Positions 11,196-23,460 are shown, numbered from the stretch's first letter. The stretch: 64,000 bases of DNA from Pyxicephalus adspersus (GCF_032062135.1 NC_092859.1:28652041-28716040); one strand, 5' to 3'. Numbers and translations are program-made. Notes: generated from the sequence alone by a model not told the origin.

Positions 11196-11757
11196 CCCTT
11201 CTAGCAGTAATCCCGAGTGTGACTCTGGGTGGATTTACCATGCAAAGAGTAGTAATCCCGAGTCACACTCAGGGGTCGCTAAAAACATAAAAAAACCCCC
11301 ACTTACCTTGTTCTGTTGGCGTCCCCCGGCGTCCCGCTGGTCCCTGCAGGTCCTTGGGACACGTCTTCTTTTTTCGATCTTCAGCTAGCGACTGCAGAGA
11401 CGTTCTCTGGGGTTTCCCATCGGTGCATGCGTCAGTGCGGGTGGAAGAAGCGGCGGGAAATTCAATACAAAATAGCTGTATTGAGTCCAATACAAAGAAG
11501 AAGAAAGAAGAAGAAATCTTTATATAATACAGATATCATTTTATTATATATATATTATACATGCTATTGTACAGTTTTATTACATGTTTAACTATTTTTT
11601 TTTATTTAAAGTTTGTTATAAAATGTATTAAATATTGGACATATTTCAGTGAGTTATGCTTAAGAATTATAGGCTTACAATGTAAAATAAATTTCAATGC
11701 AAAAAACAGTAACATTTTTTGTGTGGAAATACGGACAGAATTAGAACGCTAGGCAGG
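11196..11757 (-). mobile_element. TTAA-target DNA transposon, non-autonomous (562 bp)
   Basis: The ends are CCCTTCTAGCAGTAATCCCG on the left and, read on the minus strand, CCTGCCTAGCGTTCTAATTC on the right, an imperfect inverted repeat. TTAA follows the right end; TCAA, one base away, precedes the left. CGAGTGTGACT and AGTCACACTC form a subterminal inverted repeat near the left end. The interior is CpG- and C-rich near 11315-11460 and AT-rich to the right. TTAA targets and CCY ends are known for piggyBac and related groups; this assignment is inference. Confidence 0.65.
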
Positions 11758-11801
11758 TTAATGAAAACCAATTCCAGGCCACAAAAGTGCTTATTATCCA
11801 G

Positions 11802-11960
11802 TAGTGTTGGTCGAATAGCTCACTATTCGATTCGGCAGTTATTCGCTCGAATGTAGCAAAATTATTCGGGTGGTCGAATTTCAAAGTTGAACACCATTAA
11901 AATCAATGGGAGGAACAATTCGGGTTTTTTTCAGCACTGTGTAGAGCTTCTACAGCCTCC
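11802..11960 (+). mobile_element. hAT-like terminal fragment (TAGTGTTGGTCGAA end)
   Basis: It starts TAGTGTTGGTCGAATAGCTC and has many subterminal ATTCG motifs, then AAAATCAATGGGAGG, as in hAT elements with GTTGG-type ends. The right end was not found; the sequence runs into another MITE at 12066. Confidence 0.45.
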
Positions 11961-12065
11961 AAACAGGTGTAAAAAGATACATTATAAAAAGATACATAAC
12001 ACTATTACATACCCCTGTACTTCACATGAAGATTAAAGAGCACCTCTCACATCAATAATAGGCTA

Positions 12066-12350
12066 AAGCTAGGTACACACTTCCAATAATTATTGTTAGA
12101 AAACGAACGATTACGACCGATCAACGATTATGCACGATTATACTTGAACAATCATATTGTGCACAATTCTGTACATGCTCCCTTGATTGCTCCACTGATC
12201 GTGGGGCGATCAAGGGAGCAGAGCTGTCAGCATAGTAAAGTTCTGCTGATTGCTCTGCTCCCTGATTGGCTGAGGAAAGGGAAATCCTGATGATGCTTGA
12301 GCTGTCATCAGGCTTTCCTATTTCTCAGCCAATCACAGAGCAGTAGAAGT
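12066..12350 (+). mobile_element. Hairpin MITE related to the 333-bp family, left part
   Basis: It starts AAGCTAGGTACACACTTCCA after TA, close to the family end AAGCTGCGTACACACTTG. The interior has several CGATTA and CGATCA motifs and an inverted pair, TCATCAGGCTTTCC and GGAAATCCTGATGA. No right end was found. Confidence 0.6.
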
Positions 12351-12389
12351 ATGAATGGAGATAATATCTCCATTCAACCTCTATTGCCT

Positions 12390-12497
12390 CATGGGGGGAA
12401 CCTGCAAATTCCAACCAGCTTGTGTTCTGGCCGATATTCAAACCTGGGACCTAGCTCTGCAAAGGCCAGAGTTCTAGCCTCTGAGACACCACACTTA
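12390..12497 (-). mobile_element. tRNA-headed SINE, 5' fragment
   Basis: On the minus strand: GTGTGGTGTCTCAGAGGCTA, CTGGCCTTTGCAGAGCTAGG and TCCCAGGTTTGAATATCGG, then TGCAGGTTCCCC. The tail is absent. Confidence 0.75.
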
Positions 12498-14421
12498 CAT
12501 GATGGCCCATCTTCTGTAGTCCTGGAGAAAAGTAAATAAGGCCTATTGTAAGGCATGACAAAGAAGGAAGCAGAGACTTCATATGTATATATATAGTTTA
12601 AAAGCAATAAAATGCAGCTTCTGCTAAATTAATTTTATACAATTCCGTAAACTTTTATTTTCTCATTTCTGAAGGCCTCAAATGATGTTTTGTCCAGACA
12701 CTTTAACAAACATGTTTTTACTATTATTTATATTACCTCTTTTCCATGTATGTCTTTTAAAAGACTAAGAAGACTACAGTTCCCCTCAAGTAGTCTATGA
12801 TACATATACCTACTTTTATCAATATGACCCTTTTGATTTTTGCCCTTTACCACTTTATGTCCTTTTTGACACTTTCTAATCCAGAATGAGAATCAGCTTT
12901 AACAATGCAGAGATGGTATAGAGACCCTCAAAGGACTGTATAGGAATAAATCATGCTCATGTTTATGTACCATTAGGAAATAAATTCATGCGTTTTACCC
13001 AAGGTCACATTGTACATTTCGGGAATGTTATCTCACAAGGTCCCCCGCCTTACACGCTTATCCACATTGTATGCAATGCACTGTACTAGTATGATGACGC
13101 TATTCTCCCATATAAATAGAAGTCTGTGTACATAATAGGAAGATTATCTTTATCCTAAACCTTGCTGTTGACACCTATGCTTGTCTTTTATGCTCCATCT
13201 GCTTTAAAAAACAGCTTCAGGCAGATATATAAAAACACCCTTTAGTGTACTTATATGTTTTCGCAAAGGTCCTGAAATAATTTATCCAGTCTGAGCACCT
13301 GAAAACTTTGAACTAAGTAGCTGCGTAGCAGTAGCTTTTCTGCAGGGAGAGCTTACAGGAGCGAGAGAGCTCATGGTAGGAATCAGCTTTGTGAATATGT
13401 TCAGTGGTAATCTAAGGGTTTAAGGAGCAATGATGCAGTATGAAGAAGTATGCAGCCATAGAGGACAGTGATGTTGGGTGAAATCACAGGAGTTTATGGG
13501 GTTTTTTACATGTAAAAAAAAAAAAAAACCTGTGCACATGCCTGAACATAATGTAGCTTTTTAGGTGAAGTTATCTATTAAAACAAACATGTGGGCTTCC
13601 TTATTTTGGTAAAGGATCTGCATAATGGCCTTTTATTGTTGTCAGAACTGCAATTTTTTTCCATAGAATACACTTGAAAAGCAGTTTATAGGCCAATTTG
13701 TGTTTATTGAGTAAACAAAAAAAAGGTAAATGACAACCCATTATACAAGTATGGTACAGTGGTATTTATAAAGTCCACAAGATTCAACTAGACATTCAAC
13801 AAGACATGTCATGTATGACGTAACAGGCAGTAACAAAACGTCCAGGCTGTGGCAATAAAAATGTAGTGGAATCTAAAAAAACATTGTGGCAGTATAACTT
13901 AAAGGGGTAGTACATGGAGAAAAACAATAACATGCCATTAGGCTAAAGAGTGATGTAGTGAGGTTGGGAGAGCATTGGAAAGGAATAGAAAAGTTGTTTA
14001 AAGCAACTTCGCGCAGCTTAAAAGGAGGTCATCTGTAGGTTTAAAGGAGATCGTAAACAACAGTAAAGTAACTCGAAATGGAGAGGAAACTAATCTCAAT
14101 AGAAAGCAACTTGAGCTTCTTACTTGCACATTCAGGCTATTCTCTAGAATATTTTGGTATTTAGGGTTCTGTGTAATGTGAATCATGATTAAAGTTTTGC
14201 AATGGTTACAGATGGCGAGCCTTTGGGCCACCACCACCAACCCCTAAATACCATCCCTATAATCTCTTCCTTATTAACAATAGCATCATGTCCCATGTTT
14301 ATTGACCAAGTGAATGACCCATTCCTGGGAAGGTGGAGGGTAGTAATGTTTTGTAAATATACCCCTTGCTATTGGTTGTTTTGTTCAATGTACTTCCCAG
14401 AAACAGCAGTAAAGTGTTATA
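12498..14421. other. No gene or recognised repeat
   Basis: Mixed AT-rich sequence with an A-run at about 13517-13530. A CCACCACCACC stretch lies at 14228-14240. No exon or element boundary is supported. Confidence 0.4.
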
Positions 14422-14429
14422 TTGTATAG

Positions 14430-14643
14430 CAATGTTTCTCAGCCAGGGTTCCTCCAGAGGTTGCTAGGGGTTCGTTGAGCAATGAGTAATTTGTACCTCT
14501 CAGGTCACTTAAACTGACACCAATGATCTTTTTGGCTATCTGTAAAGGTGACATTTTGTGGCAGTTGTGGATTTTAGTAGGGGTTCCCTATACCCTGAAC
14601 AATTTTTCAAGGGTTCTCATGGTGAAAGAGTTGAGAAACGCTG
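14430..14643 (+). mobile_element. Short hAT MITE (214 bp)
   Basis: It starts CAATGTTTCTCAGCCAGGGT and ends GAGTTGAGAAACGCTG, the inverted repeat of a CAGTGTTTCTCAACC-type hAT end. Flanking octamers TTGTATAG and CTGTAAAA agree at 5 of 8 positions, as expected for an old 8-bp duplication. Confidence 0.75.
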
Positions 14644-14651
14644 CTGTAAAA

Positions 14652-14917
14652 AAATCCAAATTTCTCATTTGGGTGCAGGAAGTGATGTCACTCCATGGCT
14701 ATGGTTTCTTAGAATTATTCAGGATGACATTCTCTATATAGCATAATTGCAATAAATACGTGCTTATAAAAAAGTATAGCAAAAGCAGAGGAATGTAGAT
14801 GGACCCAAACCACAAGACCCTTTAAAGATACATATCCAAAGACACCAAAACTAATATGAAAATGAAGCCACTAAAAGCTCAGAAGTGAGCCACATGACAG
14901 CCACAGACCAGCGAGAC
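14652..14917. other. No gene or recognised repeat
   Basis: Unassigned spacer between two MITEs, AT-rich. Confidence 0.4.
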
Positions 14918-14919
14918 TA

Positions 14920-15252
14920 AAGCTGCGTACACACTTGCAATTTTTGTCGTTGGAAAGGATCTTTCACGATCCTTTCCAACGACAAGGGAGTGCACGATGC
15001 ATGAACGATGCTGTACATACAGCACCGTTCATGCTCTATGGAGAGGGGAGGGGGAGAGCGACGGAGCGGCACCCTGCTGCGCGCTCTCCCCTTCCCTTTC
15101 ATTAGGATCGGCTGTCGTCCATCGTCCGTGGATCCGGCAGGTCGGTCGTCCGGACGATCGACGACACCGACTGTACACACGGCAGATTTTCGCCCGATAA
15201 TTGGCCGATGCCGATTATCGGGCGATAAAAATCTGACGTGTGTACGTAGCTT
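14920..15252 (+). mobile_element. 333-bp CpG-rich hairpin MITE, copy 1
   Basis: It starts AAGCTGCGTACACACTTGC, ends GACGTGTGTACGTAGCTT, and is flanked by TA on both sides. Three internal hairpins can be read: GTCGTTGGAAAGGATC with GATCCTTTCCAACGAC; GAACGATGCTGTA with TACAGCACCGTTC; and GCCCGATAATTGG with CCGATTATCGGGC. There are about 33 CpGs by eye. It differs from the copy at 30733 at about 7 positions. Open frames inside it are artefacts of low stop density. Confidence 0.9.
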
Positions 15253-15254
15253 TA

Positions 15255-16194
15255 GATATCATCTTAGCATCTATTGGAAGTAGGACAAGAAACAGCATCT
15301 CTATGTCAGATCTGCATGACGGAATAAAATGCTAACATGACCTTAAGCTACGGTACCTGGCACCTGGGGACATATTGAAGCATCTTGTCAGTCAAAGTCA
15401 GCTTTGTGACGTTTTGTCTTGATATTATTAATTCTTGATAATATACTGTATATTATTTAGCCTATGTGTGGTACAAAATCTTATCTTGCTTTATGCATTA
15501 TGGGCATATTTTTGGCAATATTGTTACTTTATGCATTATTGCAAGTGTCCATTGGTTATGAGCAAGGAGAACATATTCTAGTTAATTAATGTTAAATTTT
15601 ATGCCAAGTTTTGCAGTGATTTAACAGGTGTGTTATGTGCAATATGCTAAATGGTTTGTAATTTACATGATAAGTGGTAATTGTTTCAGTGTATTGGTTG
15701 CTGAATGAGTACAATCGATCAATAACATATATATAGCTCACATTTTTTAATTGTGTTGAGATGCTTTAACCGAGGAGCTAATATTCCTAGGCTAATATCA
15801 ATTAGATTGTAAATTACTGGCTGTATTGTAAAAATTTCGTTGTGGAGAGACAAGACACATAGACATTATTTAAAGACCATTGGATACTTTCCTCTTTCTC
15901 CATTTAAACACGAGTCTCTGAAAACCCATATATGTCAACAGATAACACTTATACTCTATACTATATAAGTATAAACTCTCAAGCCAAAAAAACATTTAAA
16001 AATGCATTTTGGTTTATACTTGGGTCACACCAGTAGATAGTGCTGTGCCCTAATGTAAAGTTTAAAACAAGATTTTATTATTAGATGCATTAATAAAGAG
16101 TTTGTTACACATTTTATACAATGACATAGTGCCATCTACTGGTCAAACATACAAAATACTTTAACCTTCAAAAAGGAAACATGGATTTACAGTT
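15255..16194. other. AT-rich, nothing assigned
   Basis: Short frames only; no element ends recognised. Confidence 0.4.
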
Positions 16195-16403
16195 CCTGAT
16201 TTATTAAAGCTATTGAGACTGGAGAAGATAAACTATTACAGGAGAACCTAGATGATCCAGCAAACCTAAAAACTATTTGTTATTATTTGGCAAATCCTTT
16301 CAATCCTGGATCAGATCCAATCTTATTTTGCAGAATCAGTTCCATCATGTTCTCTCATGATTGTCTTTCTTTTCCAGTCTTGGAGAACTTTAAAAAAACT
16401 GGT
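16195..16403 (+). mobile_element. Palindromic MITE, near-complete copy
   Basis: Left arm CCTGATTTATTAAAGCTATT and GATGATCCAGCAAACCT; centre ATTATTTGGCAAATCC; right arm TGTTCTCTCATGATTGTC and TTCCAGTCTTGGAGAAC. Confidence 0.75.
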
Positions 16404-17085
16404 CCACATACTGAGCCTATATGATTTCTTTTCTATTTAAAATAAATGTTTTTAAAACGACACATAATGGATACATTTATTCAAATCAATTGTATTGACT
16501 TTTTTTAACTACTGTTTTGAATGTTGGCAGTTATGGCCAAATTTTGTGCTCTCTGTTCCTCTGTTCATATTCAGAACGGTTTATATTTGCCTATAGTGGG
16601 TATATAATGTTTTGGCCCTTTATTCTTTTTTTTGTTGTTTTGTTTATATCTTTAAGGAATGAGTGTACTTTTAACCAAACTACTAACATTGGCCAACCCC
16701 TTGAAATTAAAGTGGTCAGGTTGTACCTTCATTTCTTCTATTTTCTTAAGGCTTCCTCACTCCTATTTTCTACCTGCAGCTAGCCAGCTTGGTATTATCC
16801 AATTGATGGTTTTCTGTGATCTCTAGCAGTTTCCACCTACTGCCTGTTGGTTAATGACTGGACCACTTTTCTTATGGAAATGAGACAAATGTATTTATAG
16901 ACAAGAAAATAAAATCTATTCTGGAAGAATAAAATACATACAAATGCAATATATAAAAAACAGCATTTGGGTACAGAATATGAAAACACCATTCAGACAA
17001 CAACAAAAAAAAATCTAATTTTCCAAATGTGGACAACAGGCTTGCGGTGTCAAGGAAAGCGAGCAGAAGATATAGGAAGGATTAA
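16404..17085. other. No gene or recognised repeat
   Basis: AT-rich. An 88-codon frame at 16517 is hydrophobic because of T-richness and has no other support. Confidence 0.4.
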
Positions 17086-17089
17086 GATA

Positions 17090-17370
17090 AATAGGAAGGC
17101 ATTTACACACTTCATTAAAACAGCAAATAAATAATGGAGATACATACAAGATATCCCAGTCTGTAGTTTGCTGAGAGAGAAACTTCATATTTTAATGAAT
17201 ATTTTACAGGAGGAAAGCTGGTTTATTGTACAAGTTAAGCTTGGTGTTATGCCGACACTGCAATATATACTGCGCATTGGTTCTACATAGCAATCTGATA
17301 TTAGTCCTCAATGAATAGCATGTCAGTGGGAACCCACTGTATCACGCTGCAGCACAAATAAACTGCAATA
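17090..17370. promoter_or_regulatory. Candidate conserved noncoding element
   Basis: Unique-looking block: TTTTAATGAATATTTTACAG, GTTATGCCGACACTGCAATA, ATACTGCGCATTGG and TATCACGCTGCAGCAC. CpGs are retained and no repeat family is recognised. Function is inference. Confidence 0.25.
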
Positions 17371-19200
17371 AGGAGCAGCAAGATAATTACTGTATATAAT
17401 AGAAAATAAATGTAACAAAAAACTCAGGTTGTTATTCCTATATCTAAACTAGAATGTCAGTATATTAGTTTTTGGACTGTTTGCATCAGGAGAAATTGCA
17501 ATAGGCACTATTTGTTTTTAAACCATAGAAAACTTCCTAAACTATTTTTATGATAAATGTTGGGATATACGGTAATATGTATAATGCTTTTGTATATATT
17601 TTAGTTTCTTATATTTAGGACTAAAACAACATAAAGAATATTCTTTATTAGATAAAATGACCTGTAAGTCTGGTTCCATAAACCCCAACTTTTCTTGTAA
17701 CCCTATCCCTCCCTGTTCCTGTGATCTGCACACTAAACCTCCCTGCAAAACTAACCTTAAACTTAACCCTTCATTTACCAATAACACTATTACCTAAAAC
17801 TGTAAACCTTAACCTCCCCAAAGTTTGCATACTCATCTTTCATGTACTGAAACTATTTGCAATGACCAAAGTCACTGCATATAAAAGTACTACCATCAAG
17901 ATCCTGGTTATACTCTACCATATAAAGTATTGTTAAAAGCAAATAATATTATTCCTACCCAAATATTCCTACCCTGACAAGTTCCCTTTGATCTACATGT
18001 AATTTGCAAAAATATTTCTTTACATGTCTCCAGGTTATAGCCAGGTGCAGTACAATATAATTGGTCTTCTTGGAGCGGTATACATTGTTTTGTGCCATAC
18101 AGCTGTGTTATAAATATAATTGAACATAAGGGCCCACAGCGTGCAGTGGTGACTTTCTAACCTGAAACATGTCTCTAGGTCCCACTGCCTATTTATTATA
18201 CCATGGCAAAATCTAAACCTGAGGGTATTTTTTTCTAACTCATTTCAGATAAGCCTTGCTGAAAAACCAAGCTAGCCTTTCCTCTCCACCATGGATCTTG
18301 TTGAAGGCTGGGAAGAATTTTAAAATTGTTATGTTCTCAGTATGACACAAAGGAACGGCAGTTGTCTAAATTATTATTAAGAGGTTCTGACAGGAGTCTT
18401 CTGCCAAATGGAGCTTCACCTAACCGCCAGTTCTGACCAACAATTGCTCATGGTGTCACTGCTCATTCAGCATTCTTGCTAACACCCAAAAAGAATATTT
18501 GTGTAAAGCTCTATGAAGAAACATGAAAGAGCCTCTGACACCTGTCTGTCATTCAGAAGAGAGTCTGGTTGATCCCAGAACCTAATGCTAAATCATATTA
18601 AAATTAAGTTGTTTGTATTCCTCAAAAACCATCATATTTAACAGGAAGGCTTTGCACTTGTGTTTGACGCATTGGTATCTCAGGTTTTGTTATGTGAAAA
18701 CATTTTGAATCATATAAGGACAAAATAAGTGGTTTATTATCAGCCTATGTGGTTTTTTATTTCCTCTGCAGCTAGGAATTGCTCAGGTATTCTACATGCC
18801 TTGTTTCTGACCACAAGCTTAGGTATCTTTCCCAGTGCCCAAAACTGTATCTATTGCTGTCTATAAATATAAAAAGAAAGATAGGTAGAGGCAAATGGAG
18901 TCCCAGACTGCCTTATTACTCATCTCTGAAGCCGTTGTTTTACAACCATTCAGCTGGCATGCAAAGGAGAACCTACAATTGATCATACCTGCTTGCTTCC
19001 TGTATACGGTAAAAAATTGACCTGGATTTTTGCAACAATATGCAGGTCTAGGTAAAAATATGTGTCAAACACAATAAAAAGAAAGTTTTAAAGTTTATTA
19101 CTAAAAACTAGAAATACTTGTACTTACAAAACAATTCCTTATTCTGATACTAATTCTCAACTTTGGCCACTGACTGGGAAAACAACAGGCATGAGTGAAA
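17371..19200. other. No gene; includes a CCTAA-rich patch
   Basis: Positions 17690-17825 are strand-asymmetric with repeated CCT, AACCTT and AACCC words, like a decayed CCTAA-type minisatellite. The remainder is unassigned. Confidence 0.4.
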
Positions 19201-19202
19201 AG

Positions 19203-19367
19203 AGGATTTTGCTTCCCTGTTGGAGCAAATTGAACTGGCCTTTATAATGTTTTTTGCCTTCTTCTGGAACAACTATGTCTATAGATTTTTTTATGTGTGA
19301 TATGTTTATTTCCCCAGTGGTTAAACTTGATGGACTTTTTCAGCCTAACTAACCATGTAACTATTTA
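19203..19367 (+). mobile_element. CR1-type LINE 3' tail fragment
   Basis: TTGCTTCCCTGTTGGAGCAA, GTTTATTTCCCCAGTGGTT, then AAACTTGATGGACTTTTTCA and GCCTAACTAACCATGTAACT match the 3' end of the copy at 42734. No coding part remains. Confidence 0.7.
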
Positions 19368-20442
19368 TAAGGCTATGTGAGCTTAGTTAGAAATTCTATT
19401 TCAGAACCACAGGGCAAAAATATGAATTTTACCACCTTCCCCTCCTTTACAGATATAAATGCCCTGGTTCTTCTGGAAAGGAGTTCTATAATATTTTGGA
19501 TTGTGTTTGTGGAAATCTGTTATCACTAAGTCAAAGGAGCATTTGTAAGGCCAAGTACTGATGTTGTCGCAAGGTAAAAATGCAACAATTTGTCTAAAAC
19601 AGTAACCTTGACTGGAAACAGCAAACCCATCAACCGCAATTTATCACCACATAGTGCTTGCTTTTTAAGGACGTTATCAAAAGTCTAATGCATGCTCAAC
19701 ACAAACGTTACAAGCAAACTTCATAAATTCCCTTGTGAAGATAGAACTCAGGACTCCAATGCTAGAACGCTAAAGTGCTATTTAGCCACTGGGCTGTCTA
19801 AAGCTCTTGTTCCACTTATCCAATCTAATTCAATGTTCTCCCAACAAAAACTTAGTCAATCACCTCCATTGATATAAACCAGAGTATGTTATTTCTCCAG
19901 GTACAAGCAGATAATGAGCAGGCTCTGGAACATGTCATGACGGACTCTCATCAAAATACACCTTCCCTCGGGCAAAACAGTGGCCCACAAATACTAATGA
20001 CTGGAAGCCAACAGGATTCTTCACCTTTATTGAGTTCTTTGCTTTTTGGAGCTGCATGCTTTACAGCTCTGTGCCAGGGCTTAATATTGCTGCTTTTTAT
20101 CAAGGGACAAGTTCATTACATTACTGTAAATCTTGGCGAAAATGGATCAACTCAAAACCTCTGTGCAACCCTTACAGTTCTACACTGAGTTGAAATGTTG
20201 TCATTCCTGGAATTCATTTTTAATATTTTAGAAGGGAATAATTTGAGGGAAAAGATGTGTCTGTACCATATATACAAATATTCATTCTGAGCTGGCATTC
20301 TGTACTATCTTGGGGCTAAAAAAGTACTCCAAGTTAAAATCTAAAAGTTGCCTTAGGTTGGCTCATATTCTCATTTGAAATAAATCAAGATATTTTTTCC
20401 ATTTCTGCTGATTTTAGGTCATTAAATAAGTCTTTATTCTAT
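19368..20442. other. No gene supported
   Basis: A 100-codon frame at 19886-20188 follows a CTCCAG and includes a hydrophobic stretch. It lacks a downstream donor or homology that I recognise, so I do not call it. Confidence 0.35.
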
Positions 20443-20475
20443 TATACTATGGCCATGATGCATGGCCATAGTATA
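20443..20475. repeat. Perfect 15-bp palindrome with 3-base loop
   Basis: TATACTATGGCCATG at 20443-20457 and CATGGCCATAGTATA at 20461-20475 are exact reverse complements around ATG. The flanks show no further symmetry. Confidence 0.9.
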
Positions 20476-21240
20476 AACCGAGGTTTTGGCGGTTGCTGCC
20501 TTTTAATAAATTACACATTACAGATAAATCTTTCCTCAAGATGGTCAGCCCGAGTTATAATTTCCCCCTTGTAATATTTTAAGCCCTGACGAAGATTGAC
20601 TTTGGATTCAAAATCTCTGGACTCAAGACTTAAACTGTGGTTTTCCCATTCCTTTATTGCCAACTACACTCAAAATATTGCAACCAGCAAAACCATAATG
20701 GGTCATTTTTTGCTCTATGGCTCTGTAAATGAAGAAATAAAAGCTAGGTTCTAAGATTAGCTGTCTCTAGGAGTATCACTTTATGGTCAATTCATTTTTT
20801 ATATCATACCATGAGTGTAATTTAGAAAGACTCCTGTAGGGATGTGTTCACTGAGCTCTGCTTTATGGCTTTTATATCTTGCTGTTTTATAAATGTCTGT
20901 CATGGTTGGATGTGCTCTGGGAGTTTTTGCTGTAATTTTATCTGCCAGAGCTAAGTGGGCACTATGGTGTGGTGCCAGAAGTATAGGTTATTTGTGTCTG
21001 TTTGCTGACTTGACCCCAAAGCATTTTGCATCTGGGCTTGGACCGAGCTTTATCAAATACATTGATTTTGTTTTTGTTAGTGAATTCTATAAGTGAAAAG
21101 GCTTAAATTTAGAACTTCTCCACAGCAGCACTTGGGTTTAGTCAAGGTTTTGGCCTTCACATGTGCTAACAAAGGATATGATGAGAGCAGAGAGGTGACC
21201 TTATCAGTCCCTTACTGTTCTATTACTGTCCATTCACAGA
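20476..21240. other. No gene or recognised repeat
   Basis: Unassigned. The left boundary of the large hAT element to the right is not defined and may lie in here. Confidence 0.35.
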
Positions 21241-21392
21241 CTAGGGGCAGGGAAGTGACCTAGCTAAGTTGTTTCACTGGAGCCAAGGAAACTTTGGTCA
21301 TAAAGCCATAAAGTCGTGTTCTTGCCCAACAAATGAGGGAAAATGCCGGTGGCTGGGAACATTGACTTTTTTCAGTGGGAATGGCGTGGCTA

Positions 21393-21411
21393 GGAGCAAA
21401 TCATTTGCTCC
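21393..21411. repeat. 9-bp perfect palindrome in the hAT leader
   Basis: GGAGCAAAT and ATTTGCTCC flank a single C, extended by CTA and CCAG outside. Confidence 0.7.
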
Positions 21412-21613
21412 CAGGATGCACAGCAAGGCCCAGCAAGCCCAATCAGGAGAGATCTAAGCACAGGCATATACACAGGGAAGGAGGGAGGGGTTAGTCACCC
21501 CAGCTTGTGTTCTGGGTCAGAGAAAGAAGCAGGGAGAGAAGTGTATTGTGACAGGGACAGGTTCGGAGCCTTCTGTATATCTTGAAATATACAGGTTGTA
21601 CAGTTTTTGATGC

Positions 21614-21885
21614 TACCACTTGCTATCTAGCAAAAAAGGCAGAAATATTTCTGTTCTACTCTCCAAAAAAAAAGATTTTCTCAAAAAATACAGATGTTTT
21701 ATTCTGATACCACTTGCTATCTATCAAAAAAGCCAGAAAAATGTCTTTATTTCCCCCAAAAAATACAGATATTTTATTCTGATACCACTTGCTATCTATC
21801 AAAAAAGCCAGAAAAATGTCTCTATTTTTTCCAAAAGAATACAGATATTTAATTCTGGTACCACTTGCTATTTACCAAAGAAACC
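21614..21885 (+). repeat. Tandem array, about 75-bp units x 3.5
   Basis: TACCACTTGCTATCTATC begins at 21614, 21708, 21783 and 21859, giving spacings of 94, 75 and 76. Units also share CAAAAAAGCCAGAAAAATGT and AATACAGATATTTTATTCTG. The 75-bp unit is a multiple of 3, so one frame reads repeats of about 25 residues. Confidence 0.85.
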
Positions 21886-21923
21886 ATTTGGTACAGGTGC
21901 ATTTTTTCCCGAATAGGTAAAAG

Positions 21924-22851
21924 ATGAGCGGTAGACGCAGGGGTGGCATTGGGCAACCTGCCGCTTCTGGCAGGGGGTATACTCCCCGGGAGTCCGCCAC
22001 TGTAGGACAGCAGCAGCAGCAAACTGTTGGAGGCAGCAGCACAATTTGTGAAACAGGTCTAAGATGTGTGCGGAGCACCAGTACGCTGGTAGATGTATTG
22101 AGAGGGTGTACTACAATCATACAGCTACATCATGTTGAGAGTATTGTGAACTGGGTCACAGGGGCCTCAACTGCAGCAGTCTCTTCTTCTGCAGCAGGCC
22201 CCATCTTCTGCAGCAGCAAGCAGCATAGCCGTGACAGGAGCAAAGACATAGCCTGTACCTCCCGATGACTCTCCCTTGTTGTTTGACGAATAGCCTGAGG
22301 ATCTGTCATTGCGAATTTCAGAGCAAAATGCAGACTTTGAGACCCTTGGAGAATGTGGTCAGCACTTGCTGGGAGAGAGTTTTGCATCAGTGGCTGGATT
22401 TGCAGAAGTTGGCTTAGATGAAAATGATGATGACCGTGATGTCACCTGGGAACCACCGGTGCGTGTGAGGGCTAGCAGCAGTTCCGAAACAGACGTAGAG
22501 GAAAGGCAGCAGCAACAGCAGCAACAGACTGGGGATAGAAGGGGCTGCCAATCTGCCTCATGTGAGTCCCATAGAACACACAGACGTGTGGGCACAAGCA
22601 GGGGAAAAGTCAGAGAGGATGTGACCATGGAGGAGATGGAGCAGGAGCAGACGCAGGGCACCCAGCAGACACAGAGGCAGGCAAAGAAAAAGAGCAGCAG
22701 ATTGGTTGCACGCACCTCTCTAATGTGGTCCTTTTTCACACTGAAAGACGATGACTGCTGCATAGCAATCTGCATCCTGTGCCACAGGCAGATTCGCAGA
22801 GGACAGGCCAGTTCACATTTGGGTACAACATCCCAATTTGGAGGATTATGA
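21924..22851 (+). pseudogene. Decayed N-terminal part of a hAT transposase with BED zinc-finger remnant
   Basis: An ATG at 21924 in good context opens a frame of about 114 codons: a basic N-terminus (SGRRRGG), then a glutamine run encoded by CAG/CAA. The reading then moves to another frame, which is interrupted by TAG at 22249 and 22291. After 22294 it stays open to 22851 (about 185 codons): acidic, with a second glutamine run near 22505-22530, then a lysine-rich stretch. Near its end is SLMWSFFTLKDDD followed by CILC and SSHLGTTS. BED fingers of hAT transposases have this aromatic, then C-x2-C, then S/T-rich order before the zinc-binding histidines. The histidines are missing because the frame ends. 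In intact hAT proteins the catalytic domain follows; here tandem repeats follow instead. It is therefore a non-functional remnant, possibly of an internally deleted element. Confidence 0.6.
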
Positions 22852-22944
22852 GGCTTCTGGTTTCCCCTCTTTCTTTCAGCCTTCACTTCCACAATAGTTT
22901 TCTCAGCAGCACCATCTTCTAATTGTTAACTGTTGTCATAACAC

Positions 22945-23460
22945 TTCTGGGTGGCATTGACGATGCACTACACCCAGCTCTGGATGCCAGTTACCAATGC
23001 GGTCCCCGCTCCGTCTTAGGGCCCACCGGCTCCTTCTTCTGCTGTTGCTGCTGCCGCCTGCCAGTACTCCATTCACTAAAATTGTATTACACACTTTTGG
23101 GTCTGTGGCATTGTCAATGTACTACACTGAGGTCTAGATGTCAGTTACCAATATGGTCCCCGCTCCGTCTCAGGGCCCACCGCCTCCTCCTGATGCTTTT
23201 TCTGCTGCTGCCTGTCAGTACTCCATTCACAAAAAGTGTATTACACACTTCTCGGTGTCATTGTCAATGCACTACACCCAGCTCGAGATGCCAGTTACCA
23301 ATGCGGTCCCCACTCTGTCTTGGGGCCCACCGCCTCCCCCTACTGCTGTTGCTGCTCCTGCCTGTCAGTACTCCATTCACTAAAATTGTACACTTCTGGG
23401 TGTCATTGACGATGCGCTACACCCAGCTCTCCATGACTCTTACCAATGCAGTCTCCCTGG
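22945..23460 (+). repeat. Tandem array, about 150-bp units x 3.3
   Basis: CATTGACGATGCACTACACC-type starts occur at 22955, 23109, 23259 and 23404. Each unit has ATGCCAGTTACCAATGCGGT, AGGGCCCACCG, a CTGCTGTTGCTGCTGCC-like stretch and CAGTACTCCATTCAC. A weaker unit continues near 23570-23620 (GATGCCAGCTAGCAAT). Confidence 0.85.

Noticed and set aside
19886..20188. 100-codon frame after CTCCAG with a hydrophobic segment
   Set aside because: No donor site or partner exon; no recognised protein family.
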